Below, piece after piece: positions 49,478 to 58,253 of a DNA stretch of 64,000 nt. Both the position numbers and the translations under genes were made by a program. Source of the DNA: Hyphomicrobium sp. CS1BSMeth3 (GTDB taxonomy: Bacteria; Pseudomonadota; Alphaproteobacteria; Rhizobiales; Hyphomicrobiaceae); NCBI RefSeq assembly GCF_900117415.1, contig NZ_FPEI01000006.1:620001-684000 (forward strand), given 5' to 3'. Under the pieces are notes generated by a model. That model did not search any database. It worked only from the letters and a program-made list of their open reading frames with translations, and had not been told where the DNA came from. How positions within the stretch are numbered: position 1 is the first letter of the stretch; each line of letters begins with the position of its first letter.

Positions 49478-50200
49478 CGCCTACCTCGAAGAGCACGAAC
49501 GGTATGGCGACAACGGTGCGGGCGGACGGATGCCCTTTCAATGAAGATCGCGGGATGCTTCAGTAATGGACAGTAGGTCCGTAAAGCTTGCGAGACTTTG
49601 GTGTGCCGCTGACATATTCGACTTTACGCAGCGGTCAGACGAGCTGCCCGGGGAACTATGAAGAGCCCAGACCCGTTTGCCACTCCCCTTCAGGTTTTGC
49701 AGCCAGATGATGCAGGCGCCGAAAAATATCGCAGCCAAGGCTTGAGATGCTCTGTGCATACGGCTGTCTACGATCAAGGCGACCTAGCGCGTACGGAAAC
49801 GGCAAGATCGTGAGCGACACTTGGATTGTGGCCTCTGCAGCCAAGTCAGTCGCCACCGAAGTTTGAAAGAGCCCCATAGCGGGAAGAGCTGGAGCGACGT
49901 CGCTCTCCGGTATCACGCTAGAGCGTCAATGCCTTTCTGGTGGTCAATGCTGCCGTGCCATCAACCAACATCGCTCATATCAACCCTCCTTTGATCACAT
50001 CGGGGCTGATCATTTGCGCTGGCTGCACGAGAAGCCGATTGTGATGGCCAAAAGATTCTTGGCCACAATTGATGTGCGATCCCACCATTTCTCACGGCGG
50101 CCAGAGCACCGTCTAGTTTGCTTCGGACAAAATCGAGCGGCCGTGCCAAAAGAGAGCCCAGTGTTTTGCGACGGACTTGGCCTTTCTCGGAGACGGACGC
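49478..50200. other. gene-free stretch upstream of traG
   Basis: This 723-bp region is where a relaxase or accessory transfer gene would be expected in related elements. All frames are short and without domains. It may hold the traG promoter and decayed sequence. Confidence 0.45.
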
Positions 50201-50893
50201 GTGGCGAGCCTGAAGCGTCCGATAGGACACCGCACCTGCAGGTTGGTCTCGTGGTGCGCGATGATCGTATTTGCCGTCGTCGCGCTCACATCGGCGCCGC
50301 AGCTCGCCGCCCGACAACGGTCCGAAGGCGCGCAGGTCTATGACATTCCAGCCCAACATCTCGATAGCGCACTGGACCGCTACATCCGAGTTAGCGGGAT
50401 GCAAGTTCTCTACGAGGCTATCACGACGGCTAAGCGCCGATCAGCTCCGGTCAATGGCCGCTTTACGCCAGAGGCCGCGCTCACCACGCTTCTCGGTGGA
50501 ACTGGGCTTACGGCCGTACGCACCGACTTCAATGCCTTCATTATCGTCCGCCCATCGCCAGAAAATCCTGGCATCGGCAACGGCACGCCGCCCCGACCAA
50601 GCACGCAGTTCCTCGCTGCCCTTCAGAGAGGTGTTCTCGACGCGCTATGCCGCAATACGAGCACACGACCCGGCGACTACAGATTGGCAATCGAGCTCTG
50701 GATTTCCCAAACTGGAGCGATTGAACGCAGCGCGCTCATCGGCTCGACAGGGAACCTCGCCCGCGACGAGATGCTCGTCGCGGCTTTGCGCGGGGCCAAG
50801 ATCGGTATGGCGCCACCGGCCAACGTTCCGCAACCACTCGTCCTGACCATCGCCCAGCGGTCCCCACGTCAGACCGGCGATTGCGGCGCGTGA
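50201..50893 (+). CDS. STN-domain protein with TonB_C-like C-terminus
   Basis: The 230-residue protein has a hydrophobic N-terminal signal (WCAMIVFAVVALTSAPQLAA). An STN domain follows: YDIPAQHLDSALDRYIRVSGMQVLYEAITTAKRRSAPVNGRFTPEAALTTLLGGTGLTA. Its C-terminus (ALQRGVLDALCRNTSTRPGDYRLAIELWISQTGAIERSALIG) follows a TonB_C-like pattern. STN domains are normally at the N-terminus of TonB receptors or secretins; here there is no barrel. It may be a periplasmic signalling adaptor. The start is uncertain: GTG at 50201 after CGGAGACGG, or ATG at 50261. Confidence 0.62.
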   Translation: MASLKRPIGHRTCRLVSWCAMIVFAVVALTSAPQLAARQRSEGAQVYDIPAQHLDSALDRYIRVSGMQVLYEAITTAKRRSAPVNGRFTPEAALTTLLGGTGLTAVRTDFNAFIIVRPSPENPGIGNGTPPRPSTQFLAALQRGVLDALCRNTSTRPGDYRLAIELWISQTGAIERSALIGSTGNLARDEMLVAALRGAKIGMAPPANVPQPLVLTIAQRSPRQTGDCGA

Positions 50894-51350
50894 ATTCCGG
50901 GCGCTCAGGCGTTCTGAGAGTAGCCGTGTCTCATGGGACTTGCACACTATCATGACAGTTGCTCGCTTAGGTCGTGCTCTGGTGCGAACAACTGGTGCAA
51001 CCAGGCCACATTCGCTGCCCAATAGACCTGAGAATGGGCGTCGAATGCGCCCCACATCAGAAATCCATCGAGATGGGATTCGCACCCGGCCGCGCCGATA
51101 CGTCCAAGAAGTATCAAGGCAGTTTGGTTACCGCGCAGCCCATGTGGTCGCGCCGAAAGACCAATACGTTCAGAAGGCGTTCTATGATCGACGTACTGCG
51201 TATCACGTCTGGGGCTGCCCAGTCTTGGCCGCACTTGCGGCTGTGGCGCCATGTTGAGACGGCAATGGCACCGCGCGGTGCCCACTTTGGCGAAATCCGA
51301 AAGCAGAAGAGGCACGCCTTCGAGGCAAACGCGCTTCCGGGGAGCGCACC
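50894..51350. other. intergenic region upstream of the LuxR-type gene
   Basis: These 457 bp contain only short frames without domains. It probably carries the promoter of the LuxR-type gene; no lux-box palindrome was convincing. Confidence 0.4.
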
Positions 51351-52211
51351 ATGAGCCTCGATATTGTTGCGGTACTGAGCGGTACAGCCGAGGTGCTACC
51401 GGCGTCCGCGCCGCCGCTGGGCTATTGTGCTGGCGAGGACCGCAATACACCGAAGCGTACTTCTGGTTCGCGCTATTCAGCTACGCTCTCGGCAGATGCC
51501 GCAGCTGCCCAGCATTGCCATCTTTGCGAAGCGTTACACGACATGGCGAGCGCATATGGAGCACGCGGCGGCATCTACGTACATTTTGGCCACGCGATCC
51601 ATACTCCTGAAACGGAGGAGATCGTGCCGGCACGCTTCGTGGCTTCGTCTGCCACAGATCGCCGCTTCTTCTTTCAGGAAGGAAGCCTATCTCTCGATCA
51701 GGTCGCCCGTCGCGCGATGCGCGCCCATACGCCCTTTACTTGGTCTAGTTCGTGCGACACAGGCACAAGCCCAGCTGAGCTATCGCTGGGTGGGCGCCTG
51801 AGAGCCAGAGCGATCCAAGGTGGAATAGCCATCCCGGTGCAGGATTATGCTGCCGGTCCGGCTTTCATCAACCTCTACTACAACGCGTTTGTCTCCGCGG
51901 CTGAGGCGCAGGAAATCGTAACAAGCCGTGCGCCCGAGCTATCATATGCGGCCGCTTACTTTCATCAGCGCGCCAAGGACGAGATTGTCAGCGACATCGG
52001 TGATGGCACCCTGCCTGCGCTGACTCTGCGAGAAGTTGAGTCCTTACGCCTCGCTGCTTTGGGAAAGACGGTGAACGAAATTGCCGAATTCCTCGAGGTC
52101 AAGCCACGCACCATCGAGTTCCATCTGAAGAACGCAGCAGAGAAGCTCGGGGCGCCGAATAAGCTGCGTGCCGTTGTGGTCGCCATGCGCTGTGGGCTGA
52201 TCGAGGCATGA
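51351..52211 (+). CDS. LuxR-family transcriptional regulator
   Basis: The 286-residue protein has a C-terminal GerE helix-turn-helix (residues about 224-284): LTLREVESLRLAALGKTVNEIAEFLEVKPRTIEFHLKNAAEKLGAPNKLRAVVVAM. The N-terminal 200 residues look like an autoinducer-binding-type domain, with FTWSSS and IAIPVQDYAAGPAFINLYY, but the canonical lactone-binding Trp/Tyr/Asp set is not clear. The first 60 residues are unusual and Ala/Ser-rich, so the real start may be later. It could regulate the neighbouring polysaccharide genes or the transfer genes. Confidence 0.75.
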   Translation: MSLDIVAVLSGTAEVLPASAPPLGYCAGEDRNTPKRTSGSRYSATLSADAAAAQHCHLCEALHDMASAYGARGGIYVHFGHAIHTPETEEIVPARFVASSATDRRFFFQEGSLSLDQVARRAMRAHTPFTWSSSCDTGTSPAELSLGGRLRARAIQGGIAIPVQDYAAGPAFINLYYNAFVSAAEAQEIVTSRAPELSYAAAYFHQRAKDEIVSDIGDGTLPALTLREVESLRLAALGKTVNEIAEFLEVKPRTIEFHLKNAAEKLGAPNKLRAVVVAMRCGLIEA

Positions 52212-52430
52212 GAGGAACTCCCGGGAGTGCCGCTATCAAATACGTGCTGCTCCAAGAATCTTGGGCGGCAGCAGCGGAAACGCTGCAGATCGTCCCGCCC
52301 ACCGGAGCCGCGACAGCGCGATGGAGGCGCTTGCGCCTACGAATAGGGGATAGCCATTAGCGGAATCTCTGCCTTCGTTAGTCTATTTGGCGTCCGTGCA
52401 GCTTGGCCGGACGATCGGCTAACGGCGCCG

Positions 52431-53261
52431 TTGTTCGATCTTCGACAAATCTCGCTAGGCTCCCGCCGACAGAGAGAAGCTCGCATTCGTGCGCTCTGCC
52501 ACACTGTGGATGTTGGTGATCAGACGGTGCTGTGTCGCGTCCTCGGTCGCTACAAGATGCTTGTCGACGCCGCCGATCGCGGCCTGTCTCCTCATCTCAT
52601 GCTCGATGGCTTCTGGGAAATGTGGCTTACTGAGGCCATAGTGGATGCTGTGCGCCCAGGCATGACAGTCGTCGATATCGGCGCAAATCTCGGCTACTTC
52701 ACGCTCCTCATGGCCGACCTCGTGGGTCCAACGGGTCGCGTACATGCCTTCGAGCCCAATCCGCCGATCACGGCTCGGCTCAGACAATCCGTCTCGCTCA
52801 ACGGTTTTGCGGATCGGACCGTCATCCACGAATGTGCACTTGGTGACACCGATCATCGGGACATGCTCCTCGTTTGCCCGAAAGGCGAGCCCAAAAATGC
52901 ACATCTCGTGAACCCGTCCAAATCAGGACGCGTGCAGGACGGAATCCCGCTCAAGACTAGCCGTTTGGATAGTTTCGAGGAGATCGTCCATTCGGATGTC
53001 ATCAAGATTGATGCCGACGCTGCGGAAGAGGCAATCTGGAGAGGCATGACGCGGCTTGTTACGTCGAACAGGCCGACCACGGTTTTCCTGGAGTACGCTA
53101 GCGCACGCTATGCAGTGCCGGACGCGTTTCTTGGTGACATCCAGAGTGCGGGATTTTCGCTCTGCCGACTTAGTCATGATCACGGGATTCAAGAGGTGTC
53201 GCGAACCGACGTGCTCGGGGCGCCAGCGCATGTCGATCAGATGCTGGTTCTGCGCCGATGA
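52431..53261 (+). CDS. FkbM-family methyltransferase
   Basis: The 276-residue protein has the FkbM pattern: MTVVDIGANLGYFTLLMADLVGPTGRVHAFEPNPPITARLRQSV, then FADRTVIHECALGD, and a DVIKIDADAAEEAIWRGM segment in place of the usual DxxKIDxEGxE. FkbM enzymes O-methylate sugars and polyketides; here polysaccharide modification is likely from context. The start is a TTG at 52431 in the present reading; an internal ATG near 52557 is possible. Confidence 0.8.
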   Translation: MFDLRQISLGSRRQREARIRALCHTVDVGDQTVLCRVLGRYKMLVDAADRGLSPHLMLDGFWEMWLTEAIVDAVRPGMTVVDIGANLGYFTLLMADLVGPTGRVHAFEPNPPITARLRQSVSLNGFADRTVIHECALGDTDHRDMLLVCPKGEPKNAHLVNPSKSGRVQDGIPLKTSRLDSFEEIVHSDVIKIDADAAEEAIWRGMTRLVTSNRPTTVFLEYASARYAVPDAFLGDIQSAGFSLCRLSHDHGIQEVSRTDVLGAPAHVDQMLVLRR

Positions 53262-53305
53262 TGGGACACTGTCTCGAACGGCGAAACTCTCCTCTCACAG
53301 TGTCC

Positions 53306-53971
53306 CTATGCTGCCGAGGTCTGCAGCCGTGCGTGCGTCGCGATCGCCTCCTCGAGATCATCGAACATCATCAGACGTCCGCCATGCAGCACCGCTCCGC
53401 GAGTGCAGAAAGTCCGCAGAGTCCGGGGATCATGACTGACCATGATCAACGTACCTGTGCTGCGACGGTACATCAGAGCTTCATAGCACCGCTTCCTGAA
53501 CCGCTCGTCGCCGGCCGCGGTGACCTCGTCAACGAGATAAACGTCAAATTCTATTGCGAGCGAAATGCCGAACGCCAGGCGCGCCGACATGCCGGCCGAA
53601 TACGTCTTGATCGGCTGCCGAAAGTACGGTCCGAGCTGTGCGAAGTCCTCGACGAAGTCCAGGAGCGGCGCGATCGGACGGCGATAAATGCGCGCGATAA
53701 AACGGGCGTTGTCAGCACCAGTCAGACTTGCTTGGAAGCAACTCGTGTAGCCGATCGGCCAGGAAATCGAAAAGCCGCCGCGGTCGATGAGGCCGGCAGT
53801 CGGATGCTCCACGCCGGCGATGATTTTCATCAGCGTGGACTTGCCGGCTCCATTGGCGCCGAGAATGGCAAGTGCTTCACCACGGGCAACCGAGAGATCA
53901 ACTCCGTCAAGCACGCGCTTGGTGAGTTTGTGTCCGTGATAGACCTTGGAAACCTGATCGAGCACCAGCAT
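53306..53971 (-). CDS. kpsT: capsular polysaccharide ABC transporter ATPase (KpsT-like)
   Basis: The 221-residue protein has Walker [10 protein letters not shown] at residues 38-46, signature [16 protein letters not shown], Walker B VYLVDEV and the switch His in [33 protein letters not shown] is typical of KpsT/Wzt-type exporters. The switch and length favour KpsT. Its permease partner KpsM is not in the window. It is transcribed away from the glycosyltransferase genes to its right. Confidence 0.9.
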   Translation of the reverse strand: MLVLDQVSKVYHGHKLTKRVLDGVDLSVARGEALAILGANGAGKSTLMKIIAGVEHPTAGLIDRGGFSISWPIGYTSCFQASLTGADNARFIARIYRRPIAPLLDFVEDFAQLGPYFRQPIKTYSAGMSARLAFGISLAIEFDVYLVDEVTAAGDERFRKRCYEALMYRRSTGTLIMVSHDPRTLRTFCTRGAVLHGGRLMMFDDLEEAIATHARLQTSAA

Positions 53972-54105
53972 CGCGACACCTCATACCTGCAGTATCATAA
54001 CTCGAGAGGGTCGTGACGTGTAGCAAAGAGTGAAGTCGCGGAATGAATAATTGCCCTCAAACATACTGAGTTTCCAACAAGAAGCTCGGCCGTCTCGTTG
54101 CTGTC

Positions 54106-55365
54106 ATGGATATGCGCCTCCACTCGGAAGGAACACTGAACGAGACGCTCCTGAGGCGGATCTATGATCCGCATTACGTGCACACACTGCCGTCTGATGG
54201 TGCGCCCGTACAGGTCTGCGTCGATCGGCGAATGCTGGGCAGTTACGGCACGGGCGTTGCTGTCTATGCTGAGGTGCTCGCATCCTGTCTTGAAGCCGCT
54301 GGCGCAAGCCCTGCCTTCTTGAGTGCAGGTACTCAGAGCAGAACAAGTGCGGCAGCTGCACGATTGAAGCGTTGGACGTCCGCATTGCGCGGAGGTGTTC
54401 GGCGCGCTGCCACAAGCACGGCGGACGCCTCGCTTTCGGATGCCGCCCTTGAGGTCAGTGACGTATTTCGAGAGGCGCAGGTCTTCTTCAATATTCATGG
54501 TCGGCTATTGCCGATCGTATGCGAGGTACCGCCAAAGGTGATGCACTGGACATATCCTGTGCCGCTCTACGTCAGAGATGCCAAGAACCTCTACACCATC
54601 CATGATCTCATCCCGTTGCGCGAACCAAGCCTGACCTCGATCGCCCCTCTCCGACACGCTCGCCTGCTGCAACGGATTGCCGAGGTTGCAGAGAGGTATG
54701 TCACCGTCTCGGAGACTGTGCGTGCTGAAGTTATCGCTCATTTCGGCTGCGCGCCGGAGCGGGTCATCAATACTTACCAGGCTGTCCGCGCGCCTCTACA
54801 GCGTGATCCCTCGTTGCCGGCTGGCTTGGTGCCCGGCGCCTATTTCCTGTTCTGCGGTACCGTCGAGCGCCGCAAGAATCTAGGGCGCCTCATTGCGGCA
54901 CATGCCCAAAGCGGCATTGCCACACCTCTTGTAATCGTAGGTCCGGAGGGGTTGGGCGCTGAAGATATTATTCGAGATGCCGTACAAAGCCGGCGTGTTC
55001 TGCGCCTTCCCTGGCAAGAACGATCCATTCTTATTGCATTGATCCGACAGGCACGAGCATTGTGCTTTCCGAGCCTTGCCGAAGGTTTTGGACTCCCGAT
55101 CGCCGAGGCTATGACACTCGGCGCGCCTGTCTTGACATCCAATCGTGGAGCGCTCGCAGAGATCGCTGGCAACGCCGCTCTGACAGTAGACCCATACGAC
55201 ACGACGGAAATGAGTGCTGCGTTGCGCCAACTCGACGGTGACGGCCAATTGCGCGCCCGCCTACGTGCCGCAGGTTTTCTACGCGCCCGCATGTTCTCGC
55301 CAACGGCCTATTCTGGTCGGCTGCAAGCGCTTTACGCGGACGTCACGCAACCTCCAACGGGGTAA
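54106..55365 (+). CDS. GT4-type glycosyltransferase
   Basis: The 419-residue GT-B enzyme has the acceptor-domain segment VMHWTYPVPLYVRDAKNLYTIHDLIPLREP and the donor domain with FCGTVERRKNLGRLIAAHA, LVIVGPEGLGAEDI and the EX7E motif SLAEGFGLPIAEAMTLGAPVL. GT4 enzymes retain configuration and often use GDP-mannose or UDP-sugars. It is a close paralog of the next gene. Confidence 0.92.
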   Translation: MDMRLHSEGTLNETLLRRIYDPHYVHTLPSDGAPVQVCVDRRMLGSYGTGVAVYAEVLASCLEAAGASPAFLSAGTQSRTSAAAARLKRWTSALRGGVRRAATSTADASLSDAALEVSDVFREAQVFFNIHGRLLPIVCEVPPKVMHWTYPVPLYVRDAKNLYTIHDLIPLREPSLTSIAPLRHARLLQRIAEVAERYVTVSETVRAEVIAHFGCAPERVINTYQAVRAPLQRDPSLPAGLVPGAYFLFCGTVERRKNLGRLIAAHAQSGIATPLVIVGPEGLGAEDIIRDAVQSRRVLRLPWQERSILIALIRQARALCFPSLAEGFGLPIAEAMTLGAPVLTSNRGALAEIAGNAALTVDPYDTTEMSAALRQLDGDGQLRARLRAAGFLRARMFSPTAYSGRLQALYADVTQPPTG

Positions 55366-55406
55366 TCAACAGACGTGAGCTCAATCCCAGCCAAACTAGG
55401 ACGGTG

Positions 55407-56822
55407 ATGGCAGAGACAATGCACAACGGATCGCCATTCCGAGTCGGCGTTGACGGCTACAACATGGCAATGGCGCGTGGCACCGGTGTTGCCACCTATG
55501 GCCGCGTGCTCGGCCGGACCCTCAATGCCATAGGCCATCCCCTTGATGGCATCTTTGGTCTCGATGTCGACCACGCTGCTCCGCAGGCTTTGCGTGAAGT
55601 GCTGTTCTTTGGCGCTCTCAGTGCCGAACCGCCGGCAGAGCCACCCAAACTGACACTCCGGCGGCTCATTCGGCGCAGTTTCATCTCGCCAATGCCTCGC
55701 CATCTCGTCGAAGTGCAGCGCACAGGGCATGTGGTTGGTGAAGCCTTTGCGGAGCGATTGCCGGCGTTCGATCGCCTTTTCACTCTTGGCAATCTCTTCG
55801 ACGTAGCTGTGCGCTACTTCCGGCGTTACCGACAATTTATGCCCGTCGTCGTCCCGGCACCGCCCGCCGTAATGCATTGGACCTATCCCGTACCTGTCCA
55901 CCTGAAGGGCGCTGCTAACGTCTACACTATTCATGACCTCGTTCCGCTGCGGTTGCCGCACACGTCGACCGAGGACAAGCGCTATCATTTTCGACTGATC
56001 GAAACCTGCCTGCGCGAAGCCGCGCATGTCTGCACGGTATCAGAAGCCTCGCGCAACGACATCCTGGCCATGTTCCCTGCGACCGATCCGGCGCGTGTGA
56101 CCAACACCTATCAGGCTGTGACAGCACCTGCGTCTGCAGAAGTCCTGACTGAGGATGAGCTCCGGGGACAGCTGCGCAATCTGTTCGATCTCGCTCTCGG
56201 CGACTACTTTTTGTACTTCGGGGCGCTTGAGCCCAAAAAGAATATCGGACGATTGATTGAAGCCTATCTTTCCGCCGAGAGCGAAACGCCGCTCGTTATC
56301 GTCGGCGGTCGTGCGTGGCGCTCAGAGCATGAGCTGAGACTGCTGAACGGTGCCCACGGCACGGGATTGAGAAACGCCGCGCGTATTCGCCAGTTGGACT
56401 ACTTGCCAGAAAGTCTGCTCATGAGGCTAGTACGCGGGGCGCGCGCAGTCCTGCTTCCCTCGCTCTACGAAGGCTTTGGATTACCAGTGCTCGAAGCCAT
56501 GATGCTGGGGGTCCCCGTCATGACCTCGATAACGAGCTCACTTCCCGAAGTTGCTGGCGACAGCGCGGTGATGGTCGACCCGTACAGCGTGGCATCGATT
56601 GCGAAGGCCCTTCGGCAACTGGACAGCGACGCGGAGTTGCGTGCGCGTCTCTCACAGGCAGGACCGCAACAAGCGGCGCAGTTTTCTACTGGAGCTTATA
56701 TGACTCGGCTGACGGCGCTGTATTCTCAGGCAATGGCTGCGCACTCGGCTACGCAAGGCCCCCCTTGGATACGCGCGGGCTCAAGCATCGCCGAGCCCGC
56801 GTTTTACCGACCCCCTGCCTAG
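55407..56822 (+). CDS. GT4-type glycosyltransferase (paralog of the previous)
   Basis: The 471-residue enzyme shares the architecture and many motifs of its neighbour: VMHWTYPVPVHLKGAANVYTIHDLVPLRLP, FGALEPKKNIGRLIEAYL, VIVGGRAWRS and SLYEGFGLPVLEAMMLGVPVM with the EX7E residues. The pair probably arose by tandem duplication and adds successive sugars. The ATG at 55407 follows ACTAGGA; a GTG lies one codon upstream. Confidence 0.92.
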   Translation: MAETMHNGSPFRVGVDGYNMAMARGTGVATYGRVLGRTLNAIGHPLDGIFGLDVDHAAPQALREVLFFGALSAEPPAEPPKLTLRRLIRRSFISPMPRHLVEVQRTGHVVGEAFAERLPAFDRLFTLGNLFDVAVRYFRRYRQFMPVVVPAPPAVMHWTYPVPVHLKGAANVYTIHDLVPLRLPHTSTEDKRYHFRLIETCLREAAHVCTVSEASRNDILAMFPATDPARVTNTYQAVTAPASAEVLTEDELRGQLRNLFDLALGDYFLYFGALEPKKNIGRLIEAYLSAESETPLVIVGGRAWRSEHELRLLNGAHGTGLRNAARIRQLDYLPESLLMRLVRGARAVLLPSLYEGFGLPVLEAMMLGVPVMTSITSSLPEVAGDSAVMVDPYSVASIAKALRQLDSDAELRARLSQAGPQQAAQFSTGAYMTRLTALYSQAMAAHSATQGPPWIRAGSSIAEPAFYRPPA

Positions 56823-56944
56823 CACCGGCCTTGCGGCGAAATCGCAACTGCTAAGACCTATTTCAGCTACCTGCGGGAAACCACAGGCTCGCCGGAACCG
56901 GATCTGGTCTTTCTGAAGAGAGGCAGAAAAGGAGACCGGAAAGC

Positions 56945-58141
56945 GTGAGCAATCCGTGTTCAAATAGGTTGAGCCGCGGGAAGGCGAGCCCCTTGGCGTT
57001 GAGCAGCGTTCTGGCTGTAGGGGCGATAGTCTCTGTGCTGTCGGGGTGCGCCAGCCTGCCCTCTAGTGGACCGACCGCGAGACAAATCGAGCAGAGCGTC
57101 GTCGACGCAAACGCGCTCGGAATTCAGATTGTTGAGATTACCGCCGAGACCAGGCCGGTGCACGTCGCCGATGTCTCCGAGGCTCCATCCGCCTTGGCAT
57201 TGACGGGTGAGGCCGGAGCGATTGATTTGGTTGGCCCGGGAGATGTTCTCCAGGTCACCGTCTTCGAAATCGGCACAGCGCTTTTCACCGCGCGCGGTGG
57301 CTTGGCTTTGGCCAGTGCTGACGCGAGCGGCGGCGCCCCAGTGGCGGCCGGCGAAACCCTCCCGCCGATCAAGGTCGATCAGCGTGGTGGCGTAACATTG
57401 CCCTACGTTGGGCGCATCGCCGTCGCCGGAATGACTCCCGCTCAGATCCAGACTGTCATCACGCAGCGCCTGAAACCCAATTCGCAGCATCCTCAGGCTG
57501 TCGTCTCGGTTCGCGACCAGATCTGGTCAACGGTCATGATCTCGGGTGAGGCCAAGCAACCCGGTCGCGTTCCTTTGGTCCTCCGCAACGAGCGCCTCCT
57601 CGATGCAATCGCAAAGGCTGGCGGTTCGTCCGTTCCGGCACAGGACACTTTGGTCCGCATCACTCGAGGCGGGCGCGTCGGCACCGTTTGGCTCGACGAG
57701 CTCACCACGGCTGCCGCCAACAACATTCTCGTGGTGCCGCAGGACCAGATCCAGCTCCTGAATAGGCCGCGCACGTTCACAGTGTTCGGCGCCACTGACA
57801 AAGTCTCCGAGATGCCGTTCCTTCGCCCCGATGTCTCGCTCGCGGAAGCCATCGCCAGGGCAGGCGGCCCTTCGGACAATCGCGCGGATCCGAGCGCCGT
57901 GTTCGTGTTTCGCTACGACCGCGCCTCGGTCGACGGACGTCCGCTACCTGACGCAAGACCTATGATCTACCGGCTAGATCTGACGCGTCCCGAGAGCTAC
58001 TTCCTCGCGCAGACGTTCTGGATGCGTCCGCGTGACGTCATCTACATCGCGAACGCGGCCTCGGTTCAGCCTGCGAAGCTGCTCCAGATCCTCAACCTGA
58101 TCTTCCAGCCAATCTACACAGCAAAGGTATTGGCGCAATGA
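56945..58141 (+). CDS. polysaccharide export lipoprotein (Wza/KpsD family)
   Basis: The 398-residue protein is an outer-membrane export channel component. The lipobox LSGC is at residues 32-35. The Poly_export domain starts with IDLVGPGDVLQVTVFEIG, followed by GGVTLPYVGRIAVAGMTPAQIQTVITQRL and two SLBB domains (VMISGEAKQPGRVPLVLRNERLLDAIAKAGG and FTVFGATDKVSEMPFLRPDVSLAEAIARAGG). GGAGACCGG precedes the GTG start. Its stop overlaps a tiny ORF by 4 bp. Confidence 0.94.
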   Translation: MSNPCSNRLSRGKASPLALSSVLAVGAIVSVLSGCASLPSSGPTARQIEQSVVDANALGIQIVEITAETRPVHVADVSEAPSALALTGEAGAIDLVGPGDVLQVTVFEIGTALFTARGGLALASADASGGAPVAAGETLPPIKVDQRGGVTLPYVGRIAVAGMTPAQIQTVITQRLKPNSQHPQAVVSVRDQIWSTVMISGEAKQPGRVPLVLRNERLLDAIAKAGGSSVPAQDTLVRITRGGRVGTVWLDELTTAAANNILVVPQDQIQLLNRPRTFTVFGATDKVSEMPFLRPDVSLAEAIARAGGPSDNRADPSAVFVFRYDRASVDGRPLPDARPMIYRLDLTRPESYFLAQTFWMRPRDVIYIANAASVQPAKLLQILNLIFQPIYTAKVLAQ

Positions 58142-58242
58142 ACGAGCACGCAACGGCAGAACCTGTCGCTATTGAGAACGTTGCTCCTGCGCTCGCGAAG
58201 CCGACGGCGCTTGCCGCACGCCCAACAGCCTTCCTCCAATAG
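58138..58242 (+). pseudogene. 34-codon ORF, possible truncated kpsE-like gene
   Basis: An ATG overlapping the stop of the export lipoprotein gene (ATGA) begins a 34-codon ORF, MNEHATAEPVAIENVAPAL and onward, ending with TAG at 58240. Coupled start sites like this normally belong to the next operon gene. In capsule operons that is kpsE, which begins with a short hydrophilic cytoplasmic segment of this type before its first helix. The ORF stops just where the helix would begin. It reads as a remnant, but this is inference. Confidence 0.45.
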
Positions 58243-58253
58243 AAGATCCCACA

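Noticed and set aside
49961-50404. A 147-codon minus-strand frame as a decayed relaxase
   Set aside because: No relaxase motif (HxDxH or a Tyr motif) is present, and it largely overlaps the STN protein gene on the other strand.
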